Assembly (NCBI GenBank): GCA_035477395.1
Contig: DATIKQ010000120.1
Location: forward strand, 46,137 to 110,136
Source: SZUA-318 sp035477395
Lineage (GTDB): Bacteria > Gemmatimonadota > Gemmatimonadetes > Longimicrobiales > Gaopeijiaceae
DNA: 64,000 bases
Direction of reading: 5' to 3'
The position numbers and the translations under genes were made by a program. Below, piece by piece: positions 53,499 through 62,865 of the stretch. Under the pieces are notes generated by a model, which saw only the letters and a list, made by a program, of their open reading frames with translations, had not been told where the DNA came from and made no database searches. The number at the start of each line of letters is the position of its first letter. Position 1 is the first letter of the stretch.

Positions 53499-54626
53499 GT
53501 GAAGATCGGGATCACATGCTATCCCACGTACGGGGGCTCGGGCGCGGTGGCCACGGAGTTGGGGCTCCAGCTGGCCACCCGCGGCCACGAGGTCCACTTC
53601 GTGTCGTACGCGCAGCCGTTCCGCCTGGGGCACTTCCGCGAACGGGTGTTCTTCCACGAAGTGGAGATGGAGGACTACCCCCTCTTCGAGCATCCGCCCT
53701 ACTCCCTGGCGCTCTCCGTGGCAATCCACGACACGGCGCTGCGGGAGGGGCTGGACCTCATGCACGTGCACTACGCCATCCCGCACGCCACCTCGGCCTG
53801 GATCGCACGGGAGATGCTGGCGCCGGAGCGCGACCTCCCCATCGTGACCACGCTGCACGGCACCGACATCACGCTGGTCGGGCTCCACCCTTCCTTCCGC
53901 CCCATCACCAGCTTCTCCATCCTCCGCTCCCAGGGGCTCACCGCCGTCTCCGAGTTCCTCCGCCGCGAGACGGTGCGGGACTTCGACGTGCCGCGGGACC
54001 GCATCGACGTCATCCCCAACTTCATCGACGTGGACCACTGGCGCCCCGGCCTCGCGCCGTGCCACCGCTCCTCGCTGGCGCCCGGGGGCGAGAAGATCGT
54101 CATGCACATCTCCAACTTCCGCCCGGTGAAGCGGGTGGACGACGTGGTGCGGATCTTCGCCCGCATCTCGGAGAAGGTGAACGCCCGCTTGGTGTTCGTC
54201 GGCGACGGCCCCGAGCGGCCCCGCGCCGCCGTGCTCGCCGAGGAGTTGGGGATCCGCAACCGGGTCCTCTTCCTGGGCAAGCACGCCTCGGTGGAGGAAC
54301 TGCTGGCGTGCGCCGACCTCTTCCTGCTTCCGTCTGAGACCGAGTCGTTCGGCCTGGCCGCGCTCGAGGCCATGGCGTGCGGGGCGCCGGTGATCGCATC
54401 GCACACCGGCGGGCTCCCCGAGGTGGTGGAGCACGGCGTGTCCGGGTACCTGTTTCCGCCCGGTTCGGTCGAGGAGATGGCCGATGCCGGCATCGAGGTC
54501 CTTTCGGACCCGGAGCGGCGGCGCGCCCTCTCCGAGGCCGGGCGCAGGGTGGCGGTGGAGCGCTTCTCGGCCGCCTCGGTGGTGCCCATGTACGAGCGGG
54601 TCTACGAGCGGGTGATGGCGCGATGA
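53499..54626 (+). CDS. bshA: N-acetyl-alpha-D-glucosaminyl L-malate synthase BshA
   Basis: A 375-residue GT4 glycosyltransferase that begins bacillithiol synthesis by joining GlcNAc and L-malate. I-G-I-T-C-Y-P-T-Y-G-G-S-G at the start, H-V-H-Y-A-I-P-H-A near residue 88, T-L-H-G-T-D-I-T-L-V-G near residue 118 and E-S-F-G-L-A-A-L-E-A-M-A near residue 282 are BshA-like. GGGAGGAG precedes the GTG. BshB and BshC are not in the window. The stop overlaps uppP (ATGA). Confidence 0.9.
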   Translation: MKIGITCYPTYGGSGAVATELGLQLATRGHEVHFVSYAQPFRLGHFRERVFFHEVEMEDYPLFEHPPYSLALSVAIHDTALREGLDLMHVHYAIPHATSAWIAREMLAPERDLPIVTTLHGTDITLVGLHPSFRPITSFSILRSQGLTAVSEFLRRETVRDFDVPRDRIDVIPNFIDVDHWRPGLAPCHRSSLAPGGEKIVMHISNFRPVKRVDDVVRIFARISEKVNARLVFVGDGPERPRAAVLAEELGIRNRVLFLGKHASVEELLACADLFLLPSETESFGLAALEAMACGAPVIASHTGGLPEVVEHGVSGYLFPPGSVEEMADAGIEVLSDPERRRALSEAGRRVAVERFSAASVVPMYERVYERVMAR

Positions 54627-55498
54627 ACCTCTGGGAAGCCACCGTCCTGGGGCTCGTGGAGGGGATCACCGAGTACCTCCCCGTGAGCTCCACAGGACAC
54701 CTCATCCTGGCCAGCGCCCTCCTGGGGCTGGATCGGCCGCCCGAGACCAAGGCGGCGGTGGACGCCTTCGCCATCGTCATCCAGGGCGGTGCCGTCCTCG
54801 CCGTCCTTGGGCTCTACTGGCCCCGCGTGCTCGCGATGCTCGACGGCCTCCGGGGGCGGAACCCGGCCGGGCGCCGCCTCCTGGGGCTCCTCGTGGTGGC
54901 CTTCCTCCCGGCGGGCGTCCTGGGCCCCCTCCTGGACGACGCCATCGAGGCGCGCCTCTTCAACCCACCCGCGGTCATCGCGGCGCTGGCGTTCTGGGGC
55001 GCCGTCATGGTGGGAATGGGGGCGTGGCAGCGGCGCCGCTTCGGCAAGGAGGGGAGCGGCCCCGACCCCGAGGCGCTGTCGTGGCGCGCGGCCGCCTTCA
55101 TCGGCGTGATGCAGTGCATGGCCATGTGGCCCGGCACGAGCCGCTCCATGATCACCATCGTGGCCGCGATGCTGGTGGGGCTGCGGCCGCGCCAGGCAGC
55201 CGAGTTCAGCTTCCTGCTGGCGCTCCCCACCCTGGGCGGCGCGTGCGTCTACAAGGCCGCGAAGGACGCGCTGGGGTCGGATCCGTCCATGCTCGCCCAG
55301 CTCGGGCCGGGGGCCGTGGCGGTGGGGATCCTCGTCGCCACCGCATCCGCGGCGCTGGCGGTGCGCTGGCTGGTGAGCTATTTAGACCGTCACGGGCTGG
55401 CCGTGTTCGGCTGGTACCGGCTGGCGCTCAGCGCCGTCTACGTCGTCCTCGTCGCCAGCGGCTGGCTGGCGTTCGCCCCCCAGGCCCCGACGCCATGA
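54623..55498 (+). CDS. uppP: Undecaprenyl-diphosphatase UppP/BacA
   Basis: The 291-residue membrane enzyme recycles the undecaprenyl carrier by dephosphorylation. G-L-V-E-G-I-T-E-Y-L-P-V-S-S-T-G-H at residues 10-26 contains the conserved E-x-x-x-E and SSTGH motifs. P-G-T-S-R-S-M near residue 169 is the phosphate-binding loop, and several helices follow. It overlaps bshA and nadC by 4 bp on either side. Confidence 0.96.
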   Translation: MNLWEATVLGLVEGITEYLPVSSTGHLILASALLGLDRPPETKAAVDAFAIVIQGGAVLAVLGLYWPRVLAMLDGLRGRNPAGRRLLGLLVVAFLPAGVLGPLLDDAIEARLFNPPAVIAALAFWGAVMVGMGAWQRRRFGKEGSGPDPEALSWRAAAFIGVMQCMAMWPGTSRSMITIVAAMLVGLRPRQAAEFSFLLALPTLGGACVYKAAKDALGSDPSMLAQLGPGAVAVGILVATASAALAVRWLVSYLDRHGLAVFGWYRLALSAVYVVLVASGWLAFAPQAPTP

Positions 55499-56361
55499 CC
55501 TTCCCCGACCACGCCGCGCTCCTCCGGGCCCGCTCGGCCCTCGTCCAGCTCGCGCTGGAGGAGGACCTGGGGGAAGGGGACTGGACCACACAGTGGACCA
55601 TCCCCGAGGCCCACCGGTCGCGGGCCGTCATTGTGGCCAAGGCGCCCCTCGTGGTCGCGGGCACCGACTGTCTCAGGGAGGTATACCGCGCCGTGGACAC
55701 GGACGTGGTCGTGGAGCTCCCCGTCCCCGACGGCGCCCGGGTCGAGCCGGGGACCATCCTCGCGGGCGTGCGCGGCCGCACCCGGAGCGTGCTCGTGGGG
55801 GAGCGCACGGCGCTCAACTTCCTGGGCCACCTCTCGGGGATCGCCACGCTGACCCGGCGCTTCGTGGACGAGGTCGCGGGCACCGGCGCCCGCATCCTCG
55901 ACACGCGCAAGACCACGCCCGGGTGGCGCCTCCTTGAGAAGGCGGCGGTGCGGGCGGGAGGCGGGCAGAACCACCGCGTCGGCCTCCACGACATGGTGCT
56001 CGTGAAGGACAACCACGCCGACGCGTGCGGCGGTGTGGCCCGGGCCGCGAAGGCGGCCATGGAGGCCAACGACCAGGGGCTGGCGGTGGAGGTGGAGGTC
56101 CGGACGCTGGAGGAGCTGGAGGAGGTCCTCCCCCTCCGTCCCGACCGCATCCTCCTCGACAACATGCCGCCGGACGCGCTCCGCGCTGCCGTGGCGCGGG
56201 TGCGCCGCGAGGGCGCCCAGCGCCCGGAGACCGAGGCCTCGGGGAACGTGACGCTCGCCACCGTGCGCGCGGTCGCCGAGACGGGGGTGGACTTCATCTC
56301 CATCGGGGCGCTCACCCACTCGGCGCCGAGCGCCGACGTCTCACTCCGGGTCGTGCGGTAG
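55495..56361 (+). CDS. nadC: Nicotinate-nucleotide pyrophosphorylase (carboxylating)
   Basis: A 288-residue quinolinate phosphoribosyltransferase of de novo NAD synthesis. E-D-L-G-E-G-D-W-T-T at the start, D-T-R-K-T-T-P-G-W-R-L-L-E-K-A near residue 136, G-G-G-Q-N-H-R-V-G-L-H-D-M-V-L-V-K-D-N-H and I-L-L-D-N-M near residue 220 are typical. The ATG overlaps the uppP stop (ATGA). nadA and nadB are not nearby. Confidence 0.96.
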   Translation: MTFPDHAALLRARSALVQLALEEDLGEGDWTTQWTIPEAHRSRAVIVAKAPLVVAGTDCLREVYRAVDTDVVVELPVPDGARVEPGTILAGVRGRTRSVLVGERTALNFLGHLSGIATLTRRFVDEVAGTGARILDTRKTTPGWRLLEKAAVRAGGGQNHRVGLHDMVLVKDNHADACGGVARAAKAAMEANDQGLAVEVEVRTLEELEEVLPLRPDRILLDNMPPDALRAAVARVRREGAQRPETEASGNVTLATVRAVAETGVDFISIGALTHSAPSADVSLRVVR

Positions 56362-56370
56362 GCACAGCGC

Positions 56371-57138
56371 ATGGCGCTCCTCACCCACTGGGACGGCGAG
56401 CCGGTCCACGTGTGGGCCCGCGTGTGGCGCGCCGATCGCTTCGAGGCGCACGACGTCCTGGGGAGCACGAACGACCGGCTCCGGGAGCTCGCCGCGGAGG
56501 GGGCGGGCCGGTACTCGGTGGTGGTCGCCGAGGAGCAGACCTCGGGTCGGGGGCGGAGCGGGGGCGTGTGGCACTCTCCCCCGGGCTCGGGAATCTGGAT
56601 CTCCGTCCTCCTCCCGTGCCCCGGGCTCGTGCCGCCCCACCTCCCCCTCGTGGTGGGCGTGGCCGCGGCCCGCGCGGCGGAGCGCGCGTGCCCCGGCGTG
56701 ACGGTGGGGATCAAATGGCCCAACGACCTCCAGCTGGGAGGGCTCAAGGTGGGAGGCATCCTGTGCGAGCATGTCCACGGCGCCGTGGTCGCGGGGGTGG
56801 GCATGAACCTCCGCGTCGCTCCCGGAGCGCTGCCGGGGGAAGTCGCGCTGCAGGCGGCGGCGCTGGAGGGCGCCACCTCGGCGCGGGTCTCGGTGGGCGA
56901 GCTGGGCACGGCGCTCCTTCACGAACTCCACGCCCTCGTGCCCCGCTCGGCCAAGGGACTGGACGGGGAGATCCGGGGTGAGCTCGAGCGGCGCGACGTC
57001 CTCCGGGACCGGGCGGTCGTGACGCAGCAGGCCGGGCCAGGGACGGCCCGGGGGATCGGGCCCGCGGGGGCGCTCCTCCTGGAGCGTCCCGACGGGGGGC
57101 GGGTAGCGGTGACGGCGGGGAGCGTGCGGTTGGCGTAG
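56371..57138 (+). CDS. birA: Biotin--[acetyl-CoA-carboxylase] ligase
   Basis: The 255-residue protein has the biotin ligase domain without an N-terminal DNA-binding domain, so it is not a repressor. S-T-N-D-R-L near residue 32, Q-T-S-G-R-G-R-S-G-G-V-W near residue 58 and I-K-W-P-N-D-L near residue 113 (catalytic Lys) are visible. The biotin loop usually reads G-R-G-R-x-G-R-x-W; here the last Arg is Gly. It lies 9 bp after nadC. Confidence 0.9.
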   Translation: MALLTHWDGEPVHVWARVWRADRFEAHDVLGSTNDRLRELAAEGAGRYSVVVAEEQTSGRGRSGGVWHSPPGSGIWISVLLPCPGLVPPHLPLVVGVAAARAAERACPGVTVGIKWPNDLQLGGLKVGGILCEHVHGAVVAGVGMNLRVAPGALPGEVALQAAALEGATSARVSVGELGTALLHELHALVPRSAKGLDGEIRGELERRDVLRDRAVVTQQAGPGTARGIGPAGALLLERPDGGRVAVTAGSVRLA

Positions 57139-57162
57139 AGGGGATCCTCGAGAGGAGGGGTC

Positions 57163-57942
57163 ATGCAACTCGTGGTGGACGTGGGCAATACGGAGACGGT
57201 CGTGGGGCTCGCTCCCTCGCCCCTGGACATGGCGCACCACTGGCGCGTGAGCTCCGTCGTGCCGCGCACGGTGGACGAGTTGACGGCGCTCCTGCGCGTG
57301 TTCCTCTCGGGCGCGGATCTGGATCCGCGCAGCATCACCCAGGGCGTGGTCGCCTCGGTGGTCCCCTCCGCCACCTACGTGTGGCGCGGGAGCCTGGAGC
57401 GCCTCCTCGGGGGGCCGGTGGTGGTGGTGGGGCCCGAGTCCGCCCTCCCCATCCGGATGGACGTGGAGGAGCCCAAGTCGGTCGGCGCCGACCGCATCGT
57501 GAACACGCTGGCGGCGCGGGAGATGTTCGGCCGCGACACCATCGCGGTGGACATGGGGACGGCCACCACCTTCGACTGCATCACCGCCGACGGGGTCTTC
57601 CTGGGCGGCGTGATCTCGCCCGGGCTATCGGCGGGGCTCGAGTGGCTGGACAAGCGCACCGCGAAGCTCCCGCGGGTGGAGCTCGCGCCCCCCGGGCTCG
57701 TCATCGGGCGGCGCACGGAGACCTGCATCCAGAGCGGGGTGTTCTACCAGGCCGTGGACGGCGTGGACGGCATCGTTCGCCGCATCAAGGCGGAGTGGAG
57801 CAAGCCCGACGCCCTCGTGGTCGCCACGGGCGGGTTCTGCAAGATCCTCGGGCCCCACCTGGCCACGGTGGACCGCATCGAGCCGTACCTCACGCTGTAC
57901 GGCCTCGCCCTGGCCGGCCGGCACATGGCCGCAGCCGGGTGA
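57163..57942 (+). CDS. coaX: Type III pantothenate kinase
   Basis: A 259-residue CoaX kinase for the first step of coenzyme A synthesis. The phosphate motif D-V-G-N-T-E-T is at residues 5-11, D-R-I-V-N lies near residue 108, D-M-G-T-A-T-T-F-D near residue 129 and G-G-x-I-S-P-G near residue 150, which places it in the ASKHA fold. It follows birA, a common birA-coaX neighbourhood. AGAGGAGGGG precedes the ATG. Confidence 0.95.
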   Translation: MQLVVDVGNTETVVGLAPSPLDMAHHWRVSSVVPRTVDELTALLRVFLSGADLDPRSITQGVVASVVPSATYVWRGSLERLLGGPVVVVGPESALPIRMDVEEPKSVGADRIVNTLAAREMFGRDTIAVDMGTATTFDCITADGVFLGGVISPGLSAGLEWLDKRTAKLPRVELAPPGLVIGRRTETCIQSGVFYQAVDGVDGIVRRIKAEWSKPDALVVATGGFCKILGPHLATVDRIEPYLTLYGLALAGRHMAAAG

Positions 57943-57994
57943 CCGGGGCTAGATTACCGGCTCCGCAGAACGAAACCCAGCGCTCTTCGCACCC

Positions 57995-59071
57995 ATGACC
58001 CTATCTCCCGTCTTCCGGTCCCACGCGGCGGTCCGCCTCCTGGAAGAGCAGGGCGTCTGGCGGCGCCTGGCCCCCGACGTCCAAGGCCAGGCCGACGCCG
58101 TGCGCACGCTCTACGCCGACCTCCGGGAGGTGCTGGGGAGCGAGTTCCGCGCCGCCGAGCCCCACGTTCCCGACGCCGCCGAGGCGCTGGCGCCGGCGGG
58201 GCTCCACTTCGTGCAGGAGTACTTCTTCCTCATCCTGTTCCGGTCCATCTTCGCGTCGCTGGGCGTGGGCGCGGAGCGGCTCCGCCTCTACTCCGAGCTC
58301 AACTTCTGCATCAAGGGCACGATCACGGCGGCGGACAACCTGTTCGACGACCAGGACAAGAGCCTCCTCCCCCTGGCGCCCGTCTCCGGCGCCCGCTTCC
58401 GCTCCATCCTCCAGCTCCTGGCCTTCGAGCGGCTCCTGCGCCGGGCGCTCGACCGGGGGCAGCACGCGAGGCTCCTCGACGGTGCCCAGCGCGACGCGGT
58501 GCTCCGGGGGCTCCTGGACCGCATGGCGTCCATCGGGAGGCTGGAGGGCTCGGAGGAGGGAGGGGTGGACGAGGTCCCGACGCCCGAGGAGATGGTGGAG
58601 CGGGTGCACCGCGTCCGGGGCGGCGCGCTCTTCGCGCTGGCGTTTGCGGCGCCCTCGGTGCTCGAGGACGGGGACACGGCGGTGAAGTTCGCCGCCGCCG
58701 AGCCGGCGGTGGCGCGCCTGGGCACGGCCTTCCAGATCGTGGACGACCTCACCGACTTCGAGTTCGACCTGGGGCGGCGGAGCCACAATCTCCTCACCTC
58801 CCAGGCCTTCCACCACGGCACCGGGGCGGAGAAGGCGGCCCTGGCCCGCTTCCGCGGCGGCGAGCCTGTGGCCCCGGGCGCGGTGGAGAGCCTGTTCCGG
58901 GGCTCGGCGCGCGCCGTGCTGGAGCGGGCCTACGAGGAGGCCCGGGCGTCCTTCCGGGCGCTGGCGGAGCTCGGCCACTGGCTGGAGCCCGCCATGGCGG
59001 ACGAGGTGGTGCACGCCATCGTGGGGCTGGACGGGGTGGCCCGCATGGAGGCGCTCACCTCCCGGGGCTGA
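57995..59071 (+). CDS. Divergent polyprenyl-synthase-like (class I isoprenoid synthase) protein
   Basis: The 358-residue, mostly helical protein carries two aspartate-rich motifs in the places expected for a trans-isoprenyl diphosphate synthase: D-N-L-F-D-D-Q-D near residue 114 and I-V-D-D-L-T-D-F-E-F-D near residue 248. The first differs from canonical D-D-x-x-D, and no G-K-x-x-R N-terminal motif is obvious, so chain elongation is not assured; it may be a terpene or squalene-type synthase, or a non-catalytic relative. It stands 52 bp after coaX. Confidence 0.65.
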   Translation: MTLSPVFRSHAAVRLLEEQGVWRRLAPDVQGQADAVRTLYADLREVLGSEFRAAEPHVPDAAEALAPAGLHFVQEYFFLILFRSIFASLGVGAERLRLYSELNFCIKGTITAADNLFDDQDKSLLPLAPVSGARFRSILQLLAFERLLRRALDRGQHARLLDGAQRDAVLRGLLDRMASIGRLEGSEEGGVDEVPTPEEMVERVHRVRGGALFALAFAAPSVLEDGDTAVKFAAAEPAVARLGTAFQIVDDLTDFEFDLGRRSHNLLTSQAFHHGTGAEKAALARFRGGEPVAPGAVESLFRGSARAVLERAYEEARASFRALAELGHWLEPAMADEVVHAIVGLDGVARMEALTSRG

Positions 59072-59123
59072 ACTCCGGCCGCCGAGGGGCGCCCGCCGCC
59101 CCCCTTCGCCCGCCCCTGCCGTC

Positions 59124-59152
59124 TTGACATCCTCCCCGGACCCGTCAGATTT
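59124..59152 (+). promoter_or_regulatory. groESL promoter
   Basis: TTGACA (59124-59129) is a perfect -35, and the AGATTT region (59147-59152) is a weak -10 at 17 bp. It lies directly upstream of the CIRCE element, the usual layout for HrcA-repressed chaperone operons. Confidence 0.6.
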
Positions 59153-59161
59153 CCCTCGTTG

Positions 59162-59188
59162 TTAGCACTCATGGCAATGGAGTGCTAA
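59162..59188. promoter_or_regulatory. CIRCE operator for HrcA
   Basis: TTAGCACTC, nine bases, GAGTGCTAA: a perfect match to the CIRCE consensus. HrcA bound here represses groESL until heat shock. The hrcA gene is not in this window. Confidence 0.98.
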
Positions 59189-59255
59189 CGAAGCTGACAT
59201 CCCTGCAGCAACTCACTTTTTTTGGGTCAGCCCTGTTACAGAGGAGGAAGGCCTG

Positions 59256-59561
59256 ATGGGAAAGAACACCGCTTCCAGGATCCAGCCCCTGGCCGATCGC
59301 GTGGTGGTCAAGGCGATGGAGGAGGCCGAGCAGATGAGGGGCGGCCTCTACATCCCCGATACCGCCAAGGAGAAGCCGTCGCAGGGCCACGTCGTGGCCG
59401 TGGGACCCGGCAAGCTCTCCGAGGAAGGGAAGCGCCTGGCGCCGGACGTGAAGGTCGGCGACAAGGTCCTGTACGGAAAGTACAGCGGGACGGACATCAC
59501 GCTGGACGGTGAGGAGTTCCTCATCCTCCGTGAATCCGACGTCCTGGCCATCGTAAAGTAA
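59256..59561 (+). CDS. groES: Co-chaperonin GroES
   Basis: The 101-residue protein has I-Q-P-L-A-D-R-V-V-V-K at residues 8-18, the mobile-loop G-G-L-Y-I-P-D-T near residue 31, and G-D-K-V-L-Y-G-K-Y-S-G-T near residue 69. It forms the heptameric lid on GroEL. GAGGAGGAAGG precedes the ATG. Expression is under the CIRCE element. Confidence 0.98.
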   Translation: MGKNTASRIQPLADRVVVKAMEEAEQMRGGLYIPDTAKEKPSQGHVVAVGPGKLSEEGKRLAPDVKVGDKVLYGKYSGTDITLDGEEFLILRESDVLAIVK

Positions 59562-59603
59562 TCCAGCGCAACGCATCCGACTCGATCGCAGGAGATAGAA
59601 AAC

Positions 59604-61236
<1,633 letters not shown>

Positions 61237-61238
<2 letters not shown>

Positions 61239-61269
61239 TTTCCGAAACGCCGTAGGCGCTTCGGAAATC
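61237..61269 (+). terminator. groEL terminator-like hairpin
   Basis: A 10-bp perfect outer stem, one mismatch and a 4-bp inner stem close on a GTA loop, starting at the groEL stop codon. No U tract follows, so termination efficiency is uncertain; it may instead protect the mRNA 3' end. Confidence 0.7.
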
Positions 61270-61277
61270 AAGCCGTC

Positions 61278-61342
61278 GGATCTCCGAACCCCGGGGAATC
61301 GGGAGGCTCATCGAGAGCCGACCGGCCGGGGTTCGGAGATCC
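61278..61342. repeat. 17-bp perfect inverted repeat with internal hairpin
   Basis: Arms 61278-61294 and 61326-61342 are perfectly complementary. The 31-base loop contains its own 5-bp hairpin (GGCTC, 61305-61309, with GAGCC, 61315-61319), so it can form a cruciform or two-step RNA structure. It lies in the 192 bp between groEL and the mazF stop. Confidence 0.85.
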
Positions 61343-61351
61343 TCCTCAGCA

Positions 61352-61374
61352 GGCGACATCCTTCGGACGTCGCC
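61352..61374. repeat. Third hairpin after groEL
   Basis: GGCGAC pairs with GTCGCC; after one mismatch four more pairs close on a TTC loop. It is the third strong hairpin within 140 bp of the groEL stop. Confidence 0.75.
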
Positions 61375-61430
61375 AGGGGTTTGTTGGAAGGGGGGTCGGT
61401 TGCACCGGGGTGGTGCGGCCGGCCCCTCGG

Positions 61431-61769
61431 CTATTCCGCGAACATCTCCTGGAGAACGCGGAGCACCTTGGAGAGGGTGGGCGCGGGTACCCGGCCCAGG
61501 CGCTTCACCATGCGGGCCCGGTCGACGGTGCGGAGCTGGTCGAGCACGATGTGCCCGTCCTTGCGCTCGAAGCGACATGGCACCCTGAAGGGGTAGCTCC
61601 TGCCGTGGGTGGTCATGGGCGCGACGGTGTACGTGCTCAGATGGAGGTTCAGGTCATCGGGGGAGACGACGAGACAGGGGCGGGTCTTCCGGATCTCCCG
61701 CCCGGTCGGCGGATCGAGGGCGACCAAGTACACGTCGCCTCGCCGAGGGGGGCTGCCTACCACACCCAT
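61431..61769 (-). CDS. mazF: PemK/MazF-type endoribonuclease toxin
   Basis: The 112-residue protein has the MazF SH3-like fold signature: R-R-G-D-V-Y-L-V at residues 9-16, K-T-R-P-C-L-V-V-S near residue 32, P-M-T-T-H near residue 52 and L-D-Q-L-R-T-V-D near residue 76, which includes the conserved catalytic region. MazF toxins cut mRNA at short motifs. The ATG lies inside the antitoxin 3' end (13-bp overlap), the usual coupling. Confidence 0.93.
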   Translation of the reverse strand: MGVVGSPPRRGDVYLVALDPPTGREIRKTRPCLVVSPDDLNLHLSTYTVAPMTTHGRSYPFRVPCRFERKDGHIVLDQLRTVDRARMVKRLGRVPAPTLSKVLRVLQEMFAE

Positions 61770-62005
61770 TCGGCCTCGTCGAACTCGGTGGGCACGGGCT
61801 CGTTGAGGAGGCAGGAGTCGTCCGACGCGCGCAGGGCCGCCGCTGCCTCGGCCCAGCCAGCGCGGGGGCGCCCCGCCCACTCGATGACGATGCCGGCGTC
61901 GGTCAGGCGCAGCTCCACTTCCCCCTCCAGGCCGGCCTCCTCGAGCAGCGGCTTGGGGATGCGGACGCCACGGGAGTTGCCGATACGGATGATCCTGGTC
62001 CTCAT
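61757..62005 (-). CDS. mazE: MazE/AbrB-type antitoxin
   Basis: An 82-residue protein with an N-terminal swapped-hairpin AbrB domain (I-I-R-I-G-N-S-R-G-V-R-I-P-K near residue 5). It binds operator DNA and ends in an acidic, aromatic tail (D-E-A-E-W-V-W) that should cover the toxin. It is the first gene of the pair and probably autoregulates. Confidence 0.92.
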   Translation of the reverse strand: MRTRIIRIGNSRGVRIPKPLLEEAGLEGEVELRLTDAGIVIEWAGRPRAGWAEAAAALRASDDSCLLNEPVPTEFDEAEWVW

Positions 62006-62055
62006 GGCATGGAGCAGGTGGGAGGGAAGCGGTAATTACAGTGTGATCCCGTTGG

Positions 62056-62069
62056 TTGCCGGTCGGCAA
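62056..62069. promoter_or_regulatory. 14-bp palindrome upstream of mazE, candidate autoregulatory operator
   Basis: TTGCCG and CGGCAA flank a 2-base centre, about 50 bp upstream of the mazE ATG and on the promoter side of both divergent genes. MazE dimers bind short palindromes at their own promoters, so this is a plausible site. Confidence 0.4.
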
Positions 62070-62167
62070 GGCCGCGCACCCGATGACTGATTCTGGCGAA
62101 CCATGGGGCGTGCCCGTATCGTGCCCGCACCCCCAGGGACTCACCCACGCCCCGAACCCCCCTCGGA

Positions 62168-62665
62168 ATGCTCATCAGGGCCCCCGTCGGAACTGACCGC
62201 GCCGAGTGGCTGCGCATGCGCCGCGCCCTCTGGCCGACGTCGGACGACGACGAGCACACGCGGGAGGTCAGTGGTTTCCTGGAGTCCGCCGTCGCTCCGG
62301 TTGCCGTGTTCGTCGCCGACCGTGAAGCGGGGGGCAGCCTGGGCGGCTTCCTCGAGATGGGGCTCCGAAGCTACGCAGAAGGCTGTCGCAGTTCGCCCGT
62401 ACCCTACATCGAAGGCTGGTACGTGGACCCCGACCTCCGCAGGCGGGGCGTGGGCGAGGCGCTGGTGGAGGCTGCGGAGGCGTGGGCCCGCGAGCGCGGG
62501 CACACCGAGATCGCCAGTGACACCGCCCCTGACAACGAGGTGAGCCTGGCGGCCCACGAGCGGCTGGGGTTCTCCGTCACCGACCGGATGGTGTGCTTTC
62601 GGAAGGAACTGGGGGCGGGGCAAGGGCATTACCCAGGTTGCGCGCGACGCCGGCCTGTCCCGTGA
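62168..62665 (+). CDS. GNAT acetyltransferase, AAC(6')-like, with altered C-terminus
   Basis: The 165-residue N-acetyltransferase has E-G-W-Y-V-D-P-D-L-R-R-R-G-V-G near residue 79, with the R-R-x-G-V-G acetyl-CoA loop, and A-H-E-R-L-G-F near residue 125. The layout recalls aminoglycoside 6'-N-acetyltransferases, but many such proteins act on other amines. The family normally ends just after C-F-R-K; here about 22 unrelated residues follow, read out of frame through an antitoxin remnant. Confidence 0.75.
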   Translation: MLIRAPVGTDRAEWLRMRRALWPTSDDDEHTREVSGFLESAVAPVAVFVADREAGGSLGGFLEMGLRSYAEGCRSSPVPYIEGWYVDPDLRRRGVGEALVEAAEAWARERGHTEIASDTAPDNEVSLAAHERLGFSVTDRMVCFRKELGAGQGHYPGCARRRPVP

Positions 62666-62786
62666 GAGCCTGTACAAGGCCTTGTCCGGCGAGCGGAGCC
62701 CCGGGTTCGACGCTATTCTCAAGGTGGTCGGTGCTCTCGGGCTGAGGCTCCACGCCGGCGCCGAGGTGGGGTTGAGGGGCCGCTAG
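62622..62786 (+). pseudogene. Truncated HigA-type antitoxin (addiction-module antidote) remnant
   Basis: Fifty-four codons in the frame one base from the acetyltransferase read G-I-T-Q-V-A-R-D-A-G-L-S, then S-L-Y-K-A-L-S-G-E and I-L-K-V-V-G-A-L-G-L. This is the C-terminal helix-turn-helix of HigA-like antidote proteins. The first half of the gene and any start codon are missing, and no toxin partner is adjacent. It overlaps the acetyltransferase 3' end by 44 bp, marking an old recombination junction. Confidence 0.75.
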
Positions 62787-62829
62787 CTGACCACGACCGT
62801 GTCCCATTGAATCAGAACAATTCGTGAAA

Positions 62830-62865
62830 GGGCCGGTTGCTCCGCTTCGGCGGGGTGATCGGCCC
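62830..62865 (+). terminator. Long hairpin with UUCG tetraloop
   Basis: A stem of about 16 bp with several G-U pairs closes on a C-TTCG-G tetraloop, an exceptionally stable RNA turn. TGCTTGTT follows. It is likely a terminator for the acetyltransferase/antitoxin remnant transcript. Confidence 0.7.

Noticed and set aside
62830..62865. Integron attC site
   Set aside because: The core R-site triplets and unpaired bulge bases of attC are absent, no integrase gene is present, and the UUCG tetraloop with a T-rich tail fits a terminator better.
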